A stretch of DNA of 64,000 nt from contig CM077153.1 of the NCBI GenBank assembly GCA_039583875.1, positions 68,890,482-68,954,481 on the forward strand, read 5' to 3'. The position numbers were made by a program, and so were the translations under genes. The notes under the pieces were generated by a model. The model was not told the origin of the DNA and made no database searches. It was given only the letters and a program-made list of their open reading frames with translations. The first letter of the stretch is position 1; every line of letters begins with the position of its first letter. Below are positions 46,875 to 56,131 of the stretch, one piece after another. This DNA is from Platanthera guangdongensis. Taxonomy: Eukaryota > Streptophyta > Magnoliopsida > Asparagales > Orchidaceae.

Positions 46875-48643
46875 TGTAACACTCAATATTTCCCAAGAGT
46901 TCTGTTGCTGACAATGGTGGTAAGTTGTTGAAATGATCAGCATGAAAAAAATGGTGGCTTCGAAATTTACTCGATGCTGCGTCGAGAGAGTCTAATGTGT
47001 TGAAGGTTACTCGACACTGCATTGAGAGTGTCTAGTGCATCAAAGGTTTCACGATGTTGCGTTGAGAGCAGCAAGTTCATCAAATTTCATTTGACGCTAC
47101 ATCGAGAGCATCAAATGCGTCGAAGTTCACTCGATGCTAGCATCAAGACAGCTGCGGCCAGGTGGTAGCTCTTCTCGATGTTGTTGGGAGCGACTGTGGA
47201 TAAGACCACCACTCTGGGGCTAACACATGTGTTAGCTAGATACCGCAGATGGTAGCGGGCGGAGATAGATCCGTAAAATATTCATTGTGAGCATCTGATT
47301 CTTTATATAAAGGGATCCAACGCTTCATATAGCATGTCCTTTAATACTAAAGGATCTAACAACAAGGTTATCTTCTTATCCTCCCATTCAAGAGCTGGGA
47401 GATTTTTTGGGAGAGAAAGGAGGAAGAAGAAATTTATTTTTGCCATTAACGGAGCTCTGGAGCTCTATTTTGCAAGCTGTTTTCAGATTTACGGATAGCA
47501 GCCCGGTACGGTTCTCTCCCGTCAAGTGGATTTCTGATTCATGACACTAAAATGATTCTCAAGTGTAACAATCTTTCTTCCTGGTTTTTGGACATGCTTG
47601 TCCTACTTTATGTTATCTTTGTATATGAAAGTCCCTCCTTTGCTAATTAATAAGAGGCTAGAATTCCTCTAGGTTGATTGTGTCCGTCCCCGATATATAG
47701 TACATATAGAAGTCTACTTGGTTTGCAAATTAATACATGCTGTGTGAAGCCCATCTGCCACATATTGGTGTGGTTTTGTGATGCTTGATTGTGTGCCGAA
47801 CAATGATTCCCAATTCTTCACTATGAAATGCTTTGGTGCATTGCAAGAGGATGGCTTAAGAGAGTTCGTGAAGCTCTTGGCCAAATCTTCATTGTATTGT
47901 TATGACAGAATGTAATTTCTCCACATATTTGTAGTGATGAACTTTTACCCCCCCTACAATGGTTGTGATCCTTAAACCTATATCCTCTCGAGTGGATTAG
48001 GTGTATAGCGTGTTAGAGGTTACCCGCTTAAAGGCATTATGTGCTAAGCTTGTTGTGAGATAACGTTGGTTATCATTGTTTTCGGGCCGAGGTGAAGTTG
48101 TACCCTCATTGTGCTGGTTGATCATGATGATTAAGCCAGACGAACCTGATCTGAACTCGTTCCACACTAGTCGGTGAGAGGTCGCTCATTGGTGCACTAC
48201 TTGATCTTGAAAAAGCCTCGGTAACATAATAATGTGATGACTGATAGTCGCTCAAATACCATCTATGTTTATAAGACTGAGGATGGAGGTAAGACTAGAA
48301 GAGTATACCGAAAGCATGCCTTAAGAGCACAAAATTTGTGGCCATGCGTGCCAACATTTGTGGTGATTGCACATATATTGATTGTGCTTGGCGTGGTAGT
48401 AGTTGCACTTTCCTGTTTAGATATATGTTGTTATGCTAGTTGCTTGCAGGGAAAGAGTACCACCACCTCGGGAATAAGATGGGGTCGTTATACCATTATG
48501 GTTAGCTAAAGTAGACCACTGTTTTGTTTTGCCATGTCTTTATAGATTGTACATGTCCAGGTGTTGGTGAGCTAAGTGGGAAATAGTAGGTTGAAGCCCA
48601 ATATAGTGCTGGTAGGCAAATGTTTTGTATCAACAACTATCAT
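46875..48643 (+). repeat. 3' LTR of element I, first part
   Basis: Starts TGTAACACTCAATA. The U3 carries CTCGATGCTGCGTCGAG-type dyads (46950-47150). Later parts align loosely with LTR G (for example CCGTCCCCGA... and the GTCGTTATACCATTATGG region). It is interrupted at 48643 by element J and resumes at 61228. Confidence 0.78.
48639..48643. repeat. Target site duplication of element J, left
   Basis: ATCAT, repeated exactly at 61223-61227. Confidence 0.93.
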
Positions 48644-49341
48644 TGTTGAAACCGGAATCCGGTCTCCCGTGGAGTTCGACCCTTGGGGAAGGGGTGGTCT
48701 CACGCCTACTTCGCTCCTGCAAGAAAAACAACAAAGAAGGCAAGGTGAAACGGACCCAAGGGCTCGGCAGGGAGGTCCCACCACAAACCCGGAAGATCTC
48801 GGAGCGCTTCCCCTCCTTAGCCAGAAGCCGAGCTAAGGTACCCTCAGAAAGCACTCGAAGATTGGAGCCAGAGATCACAGGGAAGAACCTGCTTTCTGGG
48901 GTACCCCTTGGGTCCTATTTATAGCTTTTGAAATCCGGACTGCCAATAACCAAAAGAACTGACCTGAAATTACCAGAAACCCTTGGTTGGGTCTGCCAAC
49001 AGCCAAACTCCACTGTTTTGAAGGGCTATGGGCAGACCAGCGGGGGCAAAACAGTAAAAAATACCTCATACATCCAGGCGAGCTTGGGAGCTTTGGCCAC
49101 CTCGGCATGTTCTGCTCGCCTACTGTTGCCGAGCTCCACTGCGAGGATGCGAGCTGTGTCTCGCTCGGCACATGCCGAATTCTGGGTCGCCGATCGTCGA
49201 TCTCTGGTCGACGGATGCCGAGCCCAAGCTCGCCCCCTTTACTGCCGAACTCGCCCCCTTTACTGCCGAGATCTCCTACTGCTCTTCAGCCCGAGTTGCC
49301 TGTACCCTGGTGACCTTGCTCGCCGGTCACGGGGTTGTACA
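48644..49341 (-). repeat. 3' LTR of element J
   Basis: 698 bp, plus-strand ends TGTTGAAACC...GGTTGTACA. On the minus strand a purine-rich GAAAAGAGCGGGGATTG precedes it. A minus-strand TATA box (TATAAATAG) lies at about 48915-48924. Confidence 0.95.
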
Positions 49342-49358
49342 CAATCCCCGCTCTTTTC
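49342..49358 (-). other. Polypurine tract of element J
   Basis: The minus strand reads GAAAAGAGCGGGGATTG immediately before the 3' LTR. Confidence 0.75.
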
Positions 49359-49457
49359 GAGCTTGTCAAAGCTCGGAAAGAAACATCCAACCCTGAGTGT
49401 GCGGCGAGCACTGGTTGGCGAGTTGGAGGGAATCTTCTGGTGGGGGCCACCTATGGC

Positions 49458-49465
49458 TATATAAA
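49458..49465 (+). promoter_or_regulatory. TATA box of antisense gene J-A
   Basis: TATATAAA 62 bp upstream of the first ATG (49520), in an otherwise GC-rich setting. Spacing fits a short 5' untranslated leader. Confidence 0.7.
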
Positions 49466-49519
49466 TGTGCACCTGCCCAGCTGCATGGCTCTTATCATTC
49501 CTTCTGCTGCCTTGCCAAG

Positions 49520-50558
49520 ATGCCTCTTCCCAAGGAGATCCAAGAGCGCATAGACCGAGCCCGCCAGGCCTCCGCGGCTCGCGTTGCCGCCCTGACGGCG
49601 GTCCCCGTGAAAGCTCCCCAAACCGATCCTGCCGAGCCCAGTTCCAAGAAGTCAAAGCCATTCCCTGAAGCGGCCGAGCCCATTTTCAACGACCTGAGGG
49701 CCACCCTGGCTCGCGAGACCGGCTCTTCCACCCGAACCATTCTTGAGAAGGACAGAGAGGTTGTCGTGGTTGGCGATGACCTGGACGGTCAACCAGATGG
49801 CGAAGGCGTCATGCCGCGAGACCCCACGCCGCGAGGCGAGGCCACGCTCGCCACCTCGCGATTCTCGGCGCCGGACAGCCATCCCCGGGATCCGCCGCTT
49901 CTCTTTGGGATCCTGCCTGTGAGCTCGCAGAGGCCAAATTTGCCAACGGGCTCCCCCCTCCTCGCCAAATTGATGCGGCCGCAGGGGAGGCTCTGGGGAC
50001 CATCCCTACCCCGGGATTCGAGCTCATCTCGCCGGGGGCTCGCGGCCCTGGTCGCGGGAAGGATCTGATGTTCATCCCTCCCCGCATCTCTTTTGAACCG
50101 CCGAGCTCTTCAGGTCAACCTCGCTTGACTCCTTGCTTCATAAGTTTTTGCTCTTTTTGCTAATACTTGTCTTCACAGCTCTTCCCAGTCAATCGGCTGC
50201 CGAGGAATCCTCGCGGGCAGCCCACTACTCTCCCCTCCCCTCCCCGAGCTCGCTGGACTCTTACCTGGGTCCTGAGGTGGATCAGGGCGAGTTGACGAGG
50301 AGGGAGGTCAAGCTCATCAAAAAATTGGTGTGCGGACTTCGCGAGGTGTAGGGGGTCAACGAGACGCTGCAGCGCGACTACGCGCGTCTCGCTGATGAGG
50401 TGCGCCGCGGCCAAGCTGGCGAGCTGATGTCCCCTTCCCGGCTCCTGGACGAGATAGACGACGCCCTCTCGGTTGCGCAGAGGAATTCCGGAAGGATCCG
50501 CGAGCTGCTCCGCGCGCGGCAGCCTGGGGGGCGGGGGTCGCGAGGCCGGGGTAGGTAA
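49520..50558 (+). pseudogene. Antisense gene J-A, unknown function, intron-containing
   Basis: Starts MPLPKEIQERIDRARQASAA. The first exon is rich in Ala, Pro and charged residues. A frameshift at about 49820-49900 moves the reading to the frame containing WDPACELAEAKFAN. That frame runs to a splice site at 50113 and resumes after a 65-bp intron in matching phase with LPSQSAAEESS. The C-terminal half is Arg/Glu/Leu-rich and probably coiled (ELTRREVKLIKKL, LLDEIDDALSVAQRNSGRI) with a Gly/Arg end. An in-frame TAG at 50349 interrupts it; the final stop is at 50556. I recognise no family. It lies antisense to J, directly inside the 3' LTR. Confidence 0.6.
50114..50178 (+). other. Intron of antisense gene J-A
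   Basis: GTCAACCT at the 5' end, branch-like CTAATAC and TTCACAG at the 3' end; 65 bp. Joining its flanks keeps one codon (G + CT) in phase between the two exon frames. Confidence 0.65.
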
Positions 50559-50658
50559 ATCAGCGGCTCCTTTGCCGAGCCGACCGGCACTCGCATCCCG
50601 ATGCCCTCCCTGCTTGCGCGCCCTGCTTCTTTAAATCCCGAACTTTATTTCTGTAATG

Positions 50659-50699
50659 AATAAATCTCTGAATATTCTTAATCATATTACTTGAATAAA
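50659..50699 (+). terminator. Polyadenylation signals of gene J-A
   Basis: AATAAA at 50659-50664 and again at 50694-50699, about 100-140 bp after the stop codon, in a T-rich stretch. Confidence 0.65.
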
Positions 50700-50828
50700 A
50701 TGCCGCGATGTTTGACATAGCCTTGGATGGGATGCGCCGGAAGTCGGCGAGCTGGGGTGGCGAGTTGGGGTGGCGAGCTGGGGCGGCGAGCTGAGTTGAT
50801 TTGACGGCCCGCCCCAGATTCCTTTTCC

Positions 50829-50836
50829 TATAAATA
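50829..50836 (+). promoter_or_regulatory. TATA box of antisense gene J-B
   Basis: TATAAATA followed by a C-rich leader; the first ATG in the long frame is at 50940, about 110 bp downstream. Confidence 0.78.
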
Positions 50837-51609
50837 GCCCCCCCTCACCTACCCCCCATATTGTGCCTTTATTGCTTTGCTTCCCTTTCTCTGTGTTCTC
50901 CTCTTTCCCTGCTCGCGTGGTGCTTTTTTTCTCGCAAATATGGGCAAGACCAATCCCGATGCCGATGGCCGCTCCAAGTGCGCGCAACACTTCACGGACT
51001 ACTGCTTCTTCGAGGGGCACAGCAGTGAGGAGGAGCTCGCTGAATTCGTGGTGTAGCGCGTGCCGCCGGGTTTCGAGGCGCGCAGGCCGAGGACGGGCGA
51101 GGCCATCAACACCTTTTATGAAGATGAGCTCGCCTTCCCCATCTCGCACTTCGAGGTGGGGTTGCGCCTTCCCCTGTGGCTGGAGATCCGGCAGATCTTG
51201 AAGTACTACGGGGCCGTCCCCGCGCAGCTGAACTCCAATGCCATCGCGATGATGGTGGCGTTCGCGAGTTACCTCCGGCGGGAGAAGATCGAGTTCAACC
51301 TGACGGTGTTCAGGAAACTCTTCTCCTACAAGGCGACGCCGGACGGGGTCGCCTACTTCGGTGGCTCGCTAATCAAAGTTCGCGAGATCGCGAACAAGCA
51401 CCATACCTGGATGACCAAGATCGCCTTCATCAAGGGCGTTCTCGGCAACATTCCCTACTTGCCTCAACAGAAAGGCGAGGAGGTGTACCGCCCGCCGGCC
51501 GTGTCCGTCAACGACGCCGAACTCCACAAATTCTTCCTCCACAAAGATTTCGAGGTCGCCTTTCTGCGGAGGGGCCTCGACGCGCTACCCCCCGTTCTGC
51601 CCGGCGAAG

Positions 51610-51701
51610 GTACGTTTCCCTCCTCATCTTGCCGAGTTCGCCTGCCTACAGAACTCGCCTTATCATTGCTGAATTCCTAACTTTCAAGTGTTTCTCTGCA
51701 G
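51610..51701 (+). other. Intron 1 of gene J-B
   Basis: GTACGTTT...TTTCTCTGCAG, 92 bp. Joined exons read Glu-Gly-Glu-Arg across the junction, so frame is kept although the open frames differ. Confidence 0.8.
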
Positions 51702-52513
51702 GGGAGCGAATAATCCCCGTGAACCCGCCGTTCGCGGATCCGGGGATCCATACCGACCCTCTTGCTTGCGAGAGGGCGGCGGCGTTGGCCTTCCGAGATG
51801 AGGCGACCCTCTCGCAGCCCTCTTCCAGCAAGAGGTGACCTGAGGACGCGGGGTCGAACCCGCCATTCGGCCACCGTCAGATAAAGAAGATGCGGAGGGC
51901 CCTGTTGGCTCCACGGGGTCAACAACAATAGCCCAGCCCCAAGTACATCAGTTCGTCGGCGACCCCTCCCGATGCGTCGCCGGGGAGCCCGCTGAAGGAG
52001 ATAACCAGCAAGGGGCGGAAAAGTGGCGAGGGCCCCTCTTCAACGACGGCGATCTCCCCTCCTCCATCGGCGAAGAGGGATGCCCGCAAGCGCGCGCCGC
52101 CAAAGCAACACCCCATTTTCAACTTCGGCGCGCGCTGGAAGGATTCGGAGGGTGAGCCCATGCTGCAGTGGGACGAGCTCGCTCATCGAGTCTCCATCTC
52201 CACTCTGCACCCCTCCTGGAACGACCGCGAGCCTACCACCGGTCACGCATATGCCCTCGGCTTCGGCCTATATGGCCGGGAGGATGCCGTGGCCTACAAG
52301 AAGATGACCCTCCGACAGCTCGGCCATGAGGGTCTGCAGTCCCACCTGCGGACCCTGGAGCTGCACCACATGCTGGCGCGCCGCAGCTTCGCCCTCAGCC
52401 ACCAACTCGAAAGGGCTGAGCAGGCACGCGACCTCGCCAAGGATAAGGTCACCGATCAGGCGAGGCGGCTCGGCATAGCGGAGGGTCTACTCGCCCAAGC
52501 CGCCGGTGGGTTG

Positions 52514-52585
52514 GTAAGTGCCTAGCGCTGCTCCTCTCTTTTACTTAGAAAATTTTGTGCTGCTGCTAAATGGATTCTTTTCCAG
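52514..52585 (+). other. Intron 2 of gene J-B
   Basis: GTAAGTGC...TTTTCCAG, 72 bp, T-rich. Phase 0: Leu then Asp-Ala-Lys. The unspliced frame would stop at 52523. Confidence 0.85.
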
Positions 52586-52587
52586 GA

Positions 52588-52775
52588 TGCCAAGGCGGCG
52601 GGCGAGCTTCAGGCTCGCAACACTGAGCTGGGGGAGGAGGTCGGCCGGCTGCGCGCACTACTGGCCACGGATGACGACGCTGCAGGGGAGCTCCAGGCTC
52701 GTAACACTGAGCAGGGGGAGGAGATCGGCCGGCTGCGCGCACGCCTTGCCGAGCTGGAGGGTGCGAACACAAAGC
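52588..52775 (+). repeat. Duplicated coiled-coil segment in gene J-B
   Basis: Two tandem copies of about 90 bp encoding GELQARNTE-(L/Q)-GEE-(V/I)-GRLRA, near-identical at the DNA level and in frame. Confidence 0.88.
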
Positions 52776-53226
52776 TGCAGGGGGAGAACCAGCACCTCCT
52801 CGGCGAGGTGCACCGCCAGGCGGAGATCTTCTTCCCGCCTCACGACATCGATCCCACTCTCCCCTACAAGAGTCCGCGAATCTTTGGCGAGGCCGACCTC
52901 GTCGAGAGATTGCAGATCAACTCCATCCAAGCCGCCGAGTGCACCCTCCAGATGATGAAGGATTCTGGGGTGCTGGTGGAGGGGTGCGGGGGGATCTCGG
53001 CTCGGGACCTGATGCCGAGCCTGTTCCCGGCAACGCCGCCCAGCGAGAAGGAGGACAGCTTGGACGCGATGTTCGGGAAAAGCTTCCAGGATCCATCGGG
53101 TGACGGCGAGGACCAGTCTGGCGGAGGGGGCGAGGCCCGAGGGTAGCCTGTACTTTTGTTTTCTTTTTTCCTTTTTCTTTGTTCACTCGCCGAGGCGAGC
53201 CCCCCATGTAATTACTTTTTGCATAT

Positions 53227-53232
53227 AATAAA
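53227..53232 (+). terminator. Polyadenylation signal of gene J-B
   Basis: AATAAA 80 bp after the stop codon, preceded by T-rich sequence and TGTAATTAC. Confidence 0.7.
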
Positions 53233-53249
53233 AGTTTTTTGATCATACC

Positions 53250-53750
53250 GGTGTCATTTCCTTTCCTTTTCTTTTCTTACTATGTTTGTTGTGCTCTGAA
53301 TTTATGCGAGTTCTTCTCCCCGCGACTTCGCCGAGACAGGTTCCACGAGTAGAGTGGTTATGAGAGCGCGCCTGCGAGTGGACGCGTTTTGAGTGTTCGA
53401 CGAGCCCCAATCGATTCGGGGGCGAGTTGCTCTCGGCCCGTGTCACGCTACCATAACTCGCACGCGAGCCATCCAGGTTGAGCCCAAAAACAGGAGGAAA
53501 TTTCTCCAAGTCTGATGGTCAAAGGGGGCGAGGTGCCCCGGTCCGGCTTGCTTTCCTTTGGCGAGGCCCGGGCTCGCGCCCCACTCGCCAATGCCGAGCC
53601 TGGATTGACGAGCGCACACTCGCTCATGCCGAGTCCTCCAGCCTGGCTTGCCTTCTTGATCTTGTCGAGCTGGGCTTGCCGAGCCCGAGCTCGCCCTGAC
53701 AGAACCTTTTCCCCTTGCTCCTGGCACTGAGACTTTGATCCGCATCTGAC
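53250..53750. other. GC-rich spacer between gene J-B and tandem array
   Basis: About 500 bp with many GAGC/GCTCG and TCGCC words in both orientations but no convincing coding frame or exact repeat. Confidence 0.5.
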
Positions 53751-53754
53751 GATT

Positions 53755-54925
53755 TCAAGGCTGACACCATCGAGTGACCTCTGGCCCTGTCAGCAAGGTG
53801 AGCCTGACCGCGGGATCTGCTCGAGGCTAAGGATGCCACCGGGTGACCTCCAGCCCTGCTAGCTAGGTGAGAGCCTGACAGCGGGATCTGCTCGGGGTCC
53901 ACTACTAATACCATCGAGTGACTTCCAGCCCTGTCAGCTAGGTGAGAGCCTGACAGCGGGATCTGCTCGAGGCCAAGGATGACACCGAGTGACTTCCAGC
54001 CCTGCCAGCTAGGTGAGAGCCTGGCAGCGGGATCTGCTGGGGGTCCACTACTAACACCATCGAGTGACTTCCAGCCCTGTCATCTAGGTGAGAGCCTGAC
54101 AGCGGGATCTGCTCGAGGCCAAGGATGACACCGAGTGACTTCCAGCCCTGCCAGCTAGGTGAGAGCCTTGCAGCGGGATCTGCTCGGGGTTCACTACTAA
54201 CACCATCGAGTGACTTCCAGCCCTGTCAGCTAGGTGAGAGCCTGACAGCGGGATCTGCTCGTGGCCGAGGATGACACCGAGTGACTTCCAGCCCTGCCAG
54301 CTAGGTGATAGCCTGGCAGCGGGATCTGCTCGAGGTCCACTACTAATACCATCGAGTGACTTCCAGCCCTGTCAGCTAGGTGAGAGCCTGACAGCGGGAT
54401 CTGCTCAAGGCCTAGGATGACACCGAGTGACTTCCAGCCCTGCCAGCTAGGTGAGAGCCTGGAAGCGGGATCTGCTCGGGGTCCACTACTAACACCATCG
54501 AGTGACTTCCAGCCCTGTCAGCTAGGTGAGAGCCTGACAGCGGGATCTGCTCGAGGCCAAGGATGACATCGAGTGACTTCCAGCCCTGCCAACTAGGTGA
54601 GAGCCTGACAGCGGGATCTGCTCGGGGTCCACTACTAATACCATCGAGTGACTTCCAGCCCTGTCAGCTAGGTGAGAGCCTGACAGCGGGATCTGCTCGA
54701 GGCCAAGGATGACACCGAGTGACTTCCAGCCCTGCCAGCTAGGTGAGAGCCTGGCAGCAGGATCTGCTCGGGGTCCACTAGTAACACCATCGAGTGACTT
54801 CCAGCCCTGTCAGCTAGGTGAGAGCCTGACAGCGGGATCTGCTCGAGGCCAAGGATGACACCGAGTGACTTCCAGCCCTGCCAGCTAGGTGAGAGCCTGG
54901 CATCGGGATCTGCTCGGGGTCCAAA
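53755..54925. repeat. Tandem array, 146-bp dimers of 71+75 bp monomers, in 3' region of J
   Basis: Sixteen monomers of two alternating types. Both contain GACTTCCAGCCCTG, CTAGGTGAGAGC and GCGGGATCTGCTCG; they differ in the tail (AGGCCAAGGATGACACC or GGGTCCACTACTAACACC). Type 1 carries CTGTCAG...CTGACAG, type 2 CTGCCAG...CTGGCAG, both able to form a 7-bp stem around the same 12-nt loop. Such arrays in Tat/Ogre 3' regions are known seeds of satellite DNA. Confidence 0.95.
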
Positions 54926-55012
54926 ATACATTACATTCCACTATGCAGGCTAGTTACGATAATATCAGAGAGTTGAAGGAATTTATTATAATCAAAGTGC
55001 TGCTTACATGCT

Positions 55013-56131
55013 TCAGGGGAAAAATTGTTTTAGGTCGTCACCACTCCAGGTGAGACTCAGGGTCTCGCCCTCTACATTTTGGAGTCGATAGCCCCTTGAC
55101 CCCAAGGCTACCTTTACAATGAATGGTCCCTCCCAGCTGGGATTGAGCTTCCCTATGGATGCTGACCTCCCTGCTGCATCTACTTTCTTCAGCACTAAGT
55201 CCCCTTCGACGAACTGCTTGACCCTGACATGCTTGTCAAAGTACTTGGCCATTCTTCTTTTCACCTCCTCCTGCCGGATAGCGGAAAGGTCTCTCACCTC
55301 TTCCACCATGTCAAGGGAGATCCTCAGTTCCTCCTCATTCTCTGCTTGCCATTCCTCACGGCCTTCTTTTACTGCCTCGACTCGCGGTGTTTGGACTTCG
55401 AATTCTATGGGGAGCACTGCCTCACACCCGTGGGAGAGTTTGAAGGGGGTCCCTCCCGTAGCTGTGTTGGGGGTGGTCCTTAGGGCCCAAAGAACCGCAG
55501 GAAGCTGCTCCACCCAGCTCCCTTTCAAATTCTCCACCTTCTTCTTGAGGAGGTTGACGATGATCTTGTTTGCGGCCTCCACCTGCCCGTTACTCCTGGG
55601 GTGATGGATCGAGGCGAACCTGAGATCGATTCCAAGCTGCTCGCAGAAGCTGGTGAACTCGGCACTAGCGAACTGGGGCCCGTTGTCCGTGACGATGGCC
55701 TGGGGTAGCCCATGGCGACAGATGATCTCCCCCCAAAAAAAATTCCTGATCACCTGGGAGGTCACCTTGGCCAACGCCTTCACCTCCATCCACTTTGAGA
55801 AGTAGTCAATCATCACTAGGAGGAACCTTCTCTGGCCGCTGGCTTGGGGGAACAGCCCAACCAAATCCATTCCCCAAATTGCGAAGGGCCACGGGGCCGT
55901 GATACTTCTGAGTCGCTGGGCCGGTTGTAGCTGGAGAGGGGCAAACAGTTGGCACTTATGACATCTTCTTGCGAACTCAGCGGCGTCTCGGCCCAGGGTG
56001 GGCCATAAATACCCTTGCCTGACTATCCTCCCTTCCAGGGTCCGACTCCTGGAGTGACTCCCACATTCCCCGGAGTGGACTTCCTCCAAGATCCTTCGCG
56101 CTTCTCCCTCGGTTACGCAGCGGGCTAGCAT
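55013..56131 (-). CDS. Integrase (element J)
   Basis: An intact 372-codon frame. Zinc domain with His19, His26, Cys57 and Cys60 (CHKC). Catalytic core with Asp89 (WGMDLVG), Asp149 (VTDNGPQF) and Glu185 (NGQVEAANK), giving the DD35E spacing. C-terminal part WEGPFIVKVALGSRGYRL, without a chromodomain, as expected for Tat-lineage elements. It is one frame off from RT-RNase H; the break at about 56134 is a frameshift. The apparent Met start is only the first after the break, so the protein is really the C-terminal part of pol. Confidence 0.92.
   Translation of the reverse strand: MLARCVTEGEARRILEEVHSGECGSHSRSRTLEGRIVRQGYLWPTLGRDAAEFARRCHKCQLFAPLQLQPAQRLRSITAPWPFAIWGMDLVGLFPQASGQRRFLLVMIDYFSKWMEVKALAKVTSQVIRNFFWGEIICRHGLPQAIVTDNGPQFASAEFTSFCEQLGIDLRFASIHHPRSNGQVEAANKIIVNLLKKKVENLKGSWVEQLPAVLWALRTTPNTATGGTPFKLSHGCEAVLPIEFEVQTPRVEAVKEGREEWQAENEEELRISLDMVEEVRDLSAIRQEEVKRRMAKYFDKHVRVKQFVEGDLVLKKVDAAGRSASIGKLNPSWEGPFIVKVALGSRGYRLQNVEGETLSLTWSGDDLKQFFP

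Larger units (their letters stand above)
50940..53146 (+). pseudogene. Antisense gene J-B: PF04195-like ('putative gypsy type transposon') protein with coiled coil
   Basis: Exon 1 (50940-51609) opens MGKTNPDADGRSK and carries EEELAEFVV, then RVPPGFEARRP, FYEDELAFPISHFEVGLRLP, ILKYYGAVPAQLNSNAIAMM, VFRKLFSYKATPDGVAYF and WMTKIAFIKG. To my recollection this is the domain order of the plant family PF04195, whose function is unknown. Exon 2 (51702-52513) is basic/Ser-Pro-rich, then WDELAHRVSI and a coiled coil. Exon 3 (52586-53146) starts with a duplicated heptad block (GELQARNTE) and ends acidic. Both introns keep phase. In-frame stops at 51054, 51836 and 51929 suggest decay or unseen introns. 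It is antisense to J's own genes. Confidence 0.8.

Noticed and set aside
48480..48495. GGGGTCGTTATA as the 3' end of LTR I
   Set aside because: The corresponding stretch in LTR G (near 32170-32200) is internal, and the true LTR end pattern is found beyond element J at about 61524.
48234..48509. 91-codon ORF with a hydrophobic stretch, possible small membrane protein
   Set aside because: It lies inside LTR I, aligns loosely with non-coding LTR G sequence and has no recognisable family.
51176..51838. 220-codon plus ORF overlapping gene J-B in another frame
   Set aside because: It reads through intron 1 into exon 2, but its first part is a shadow of the PF04195-like frame and has no family features.
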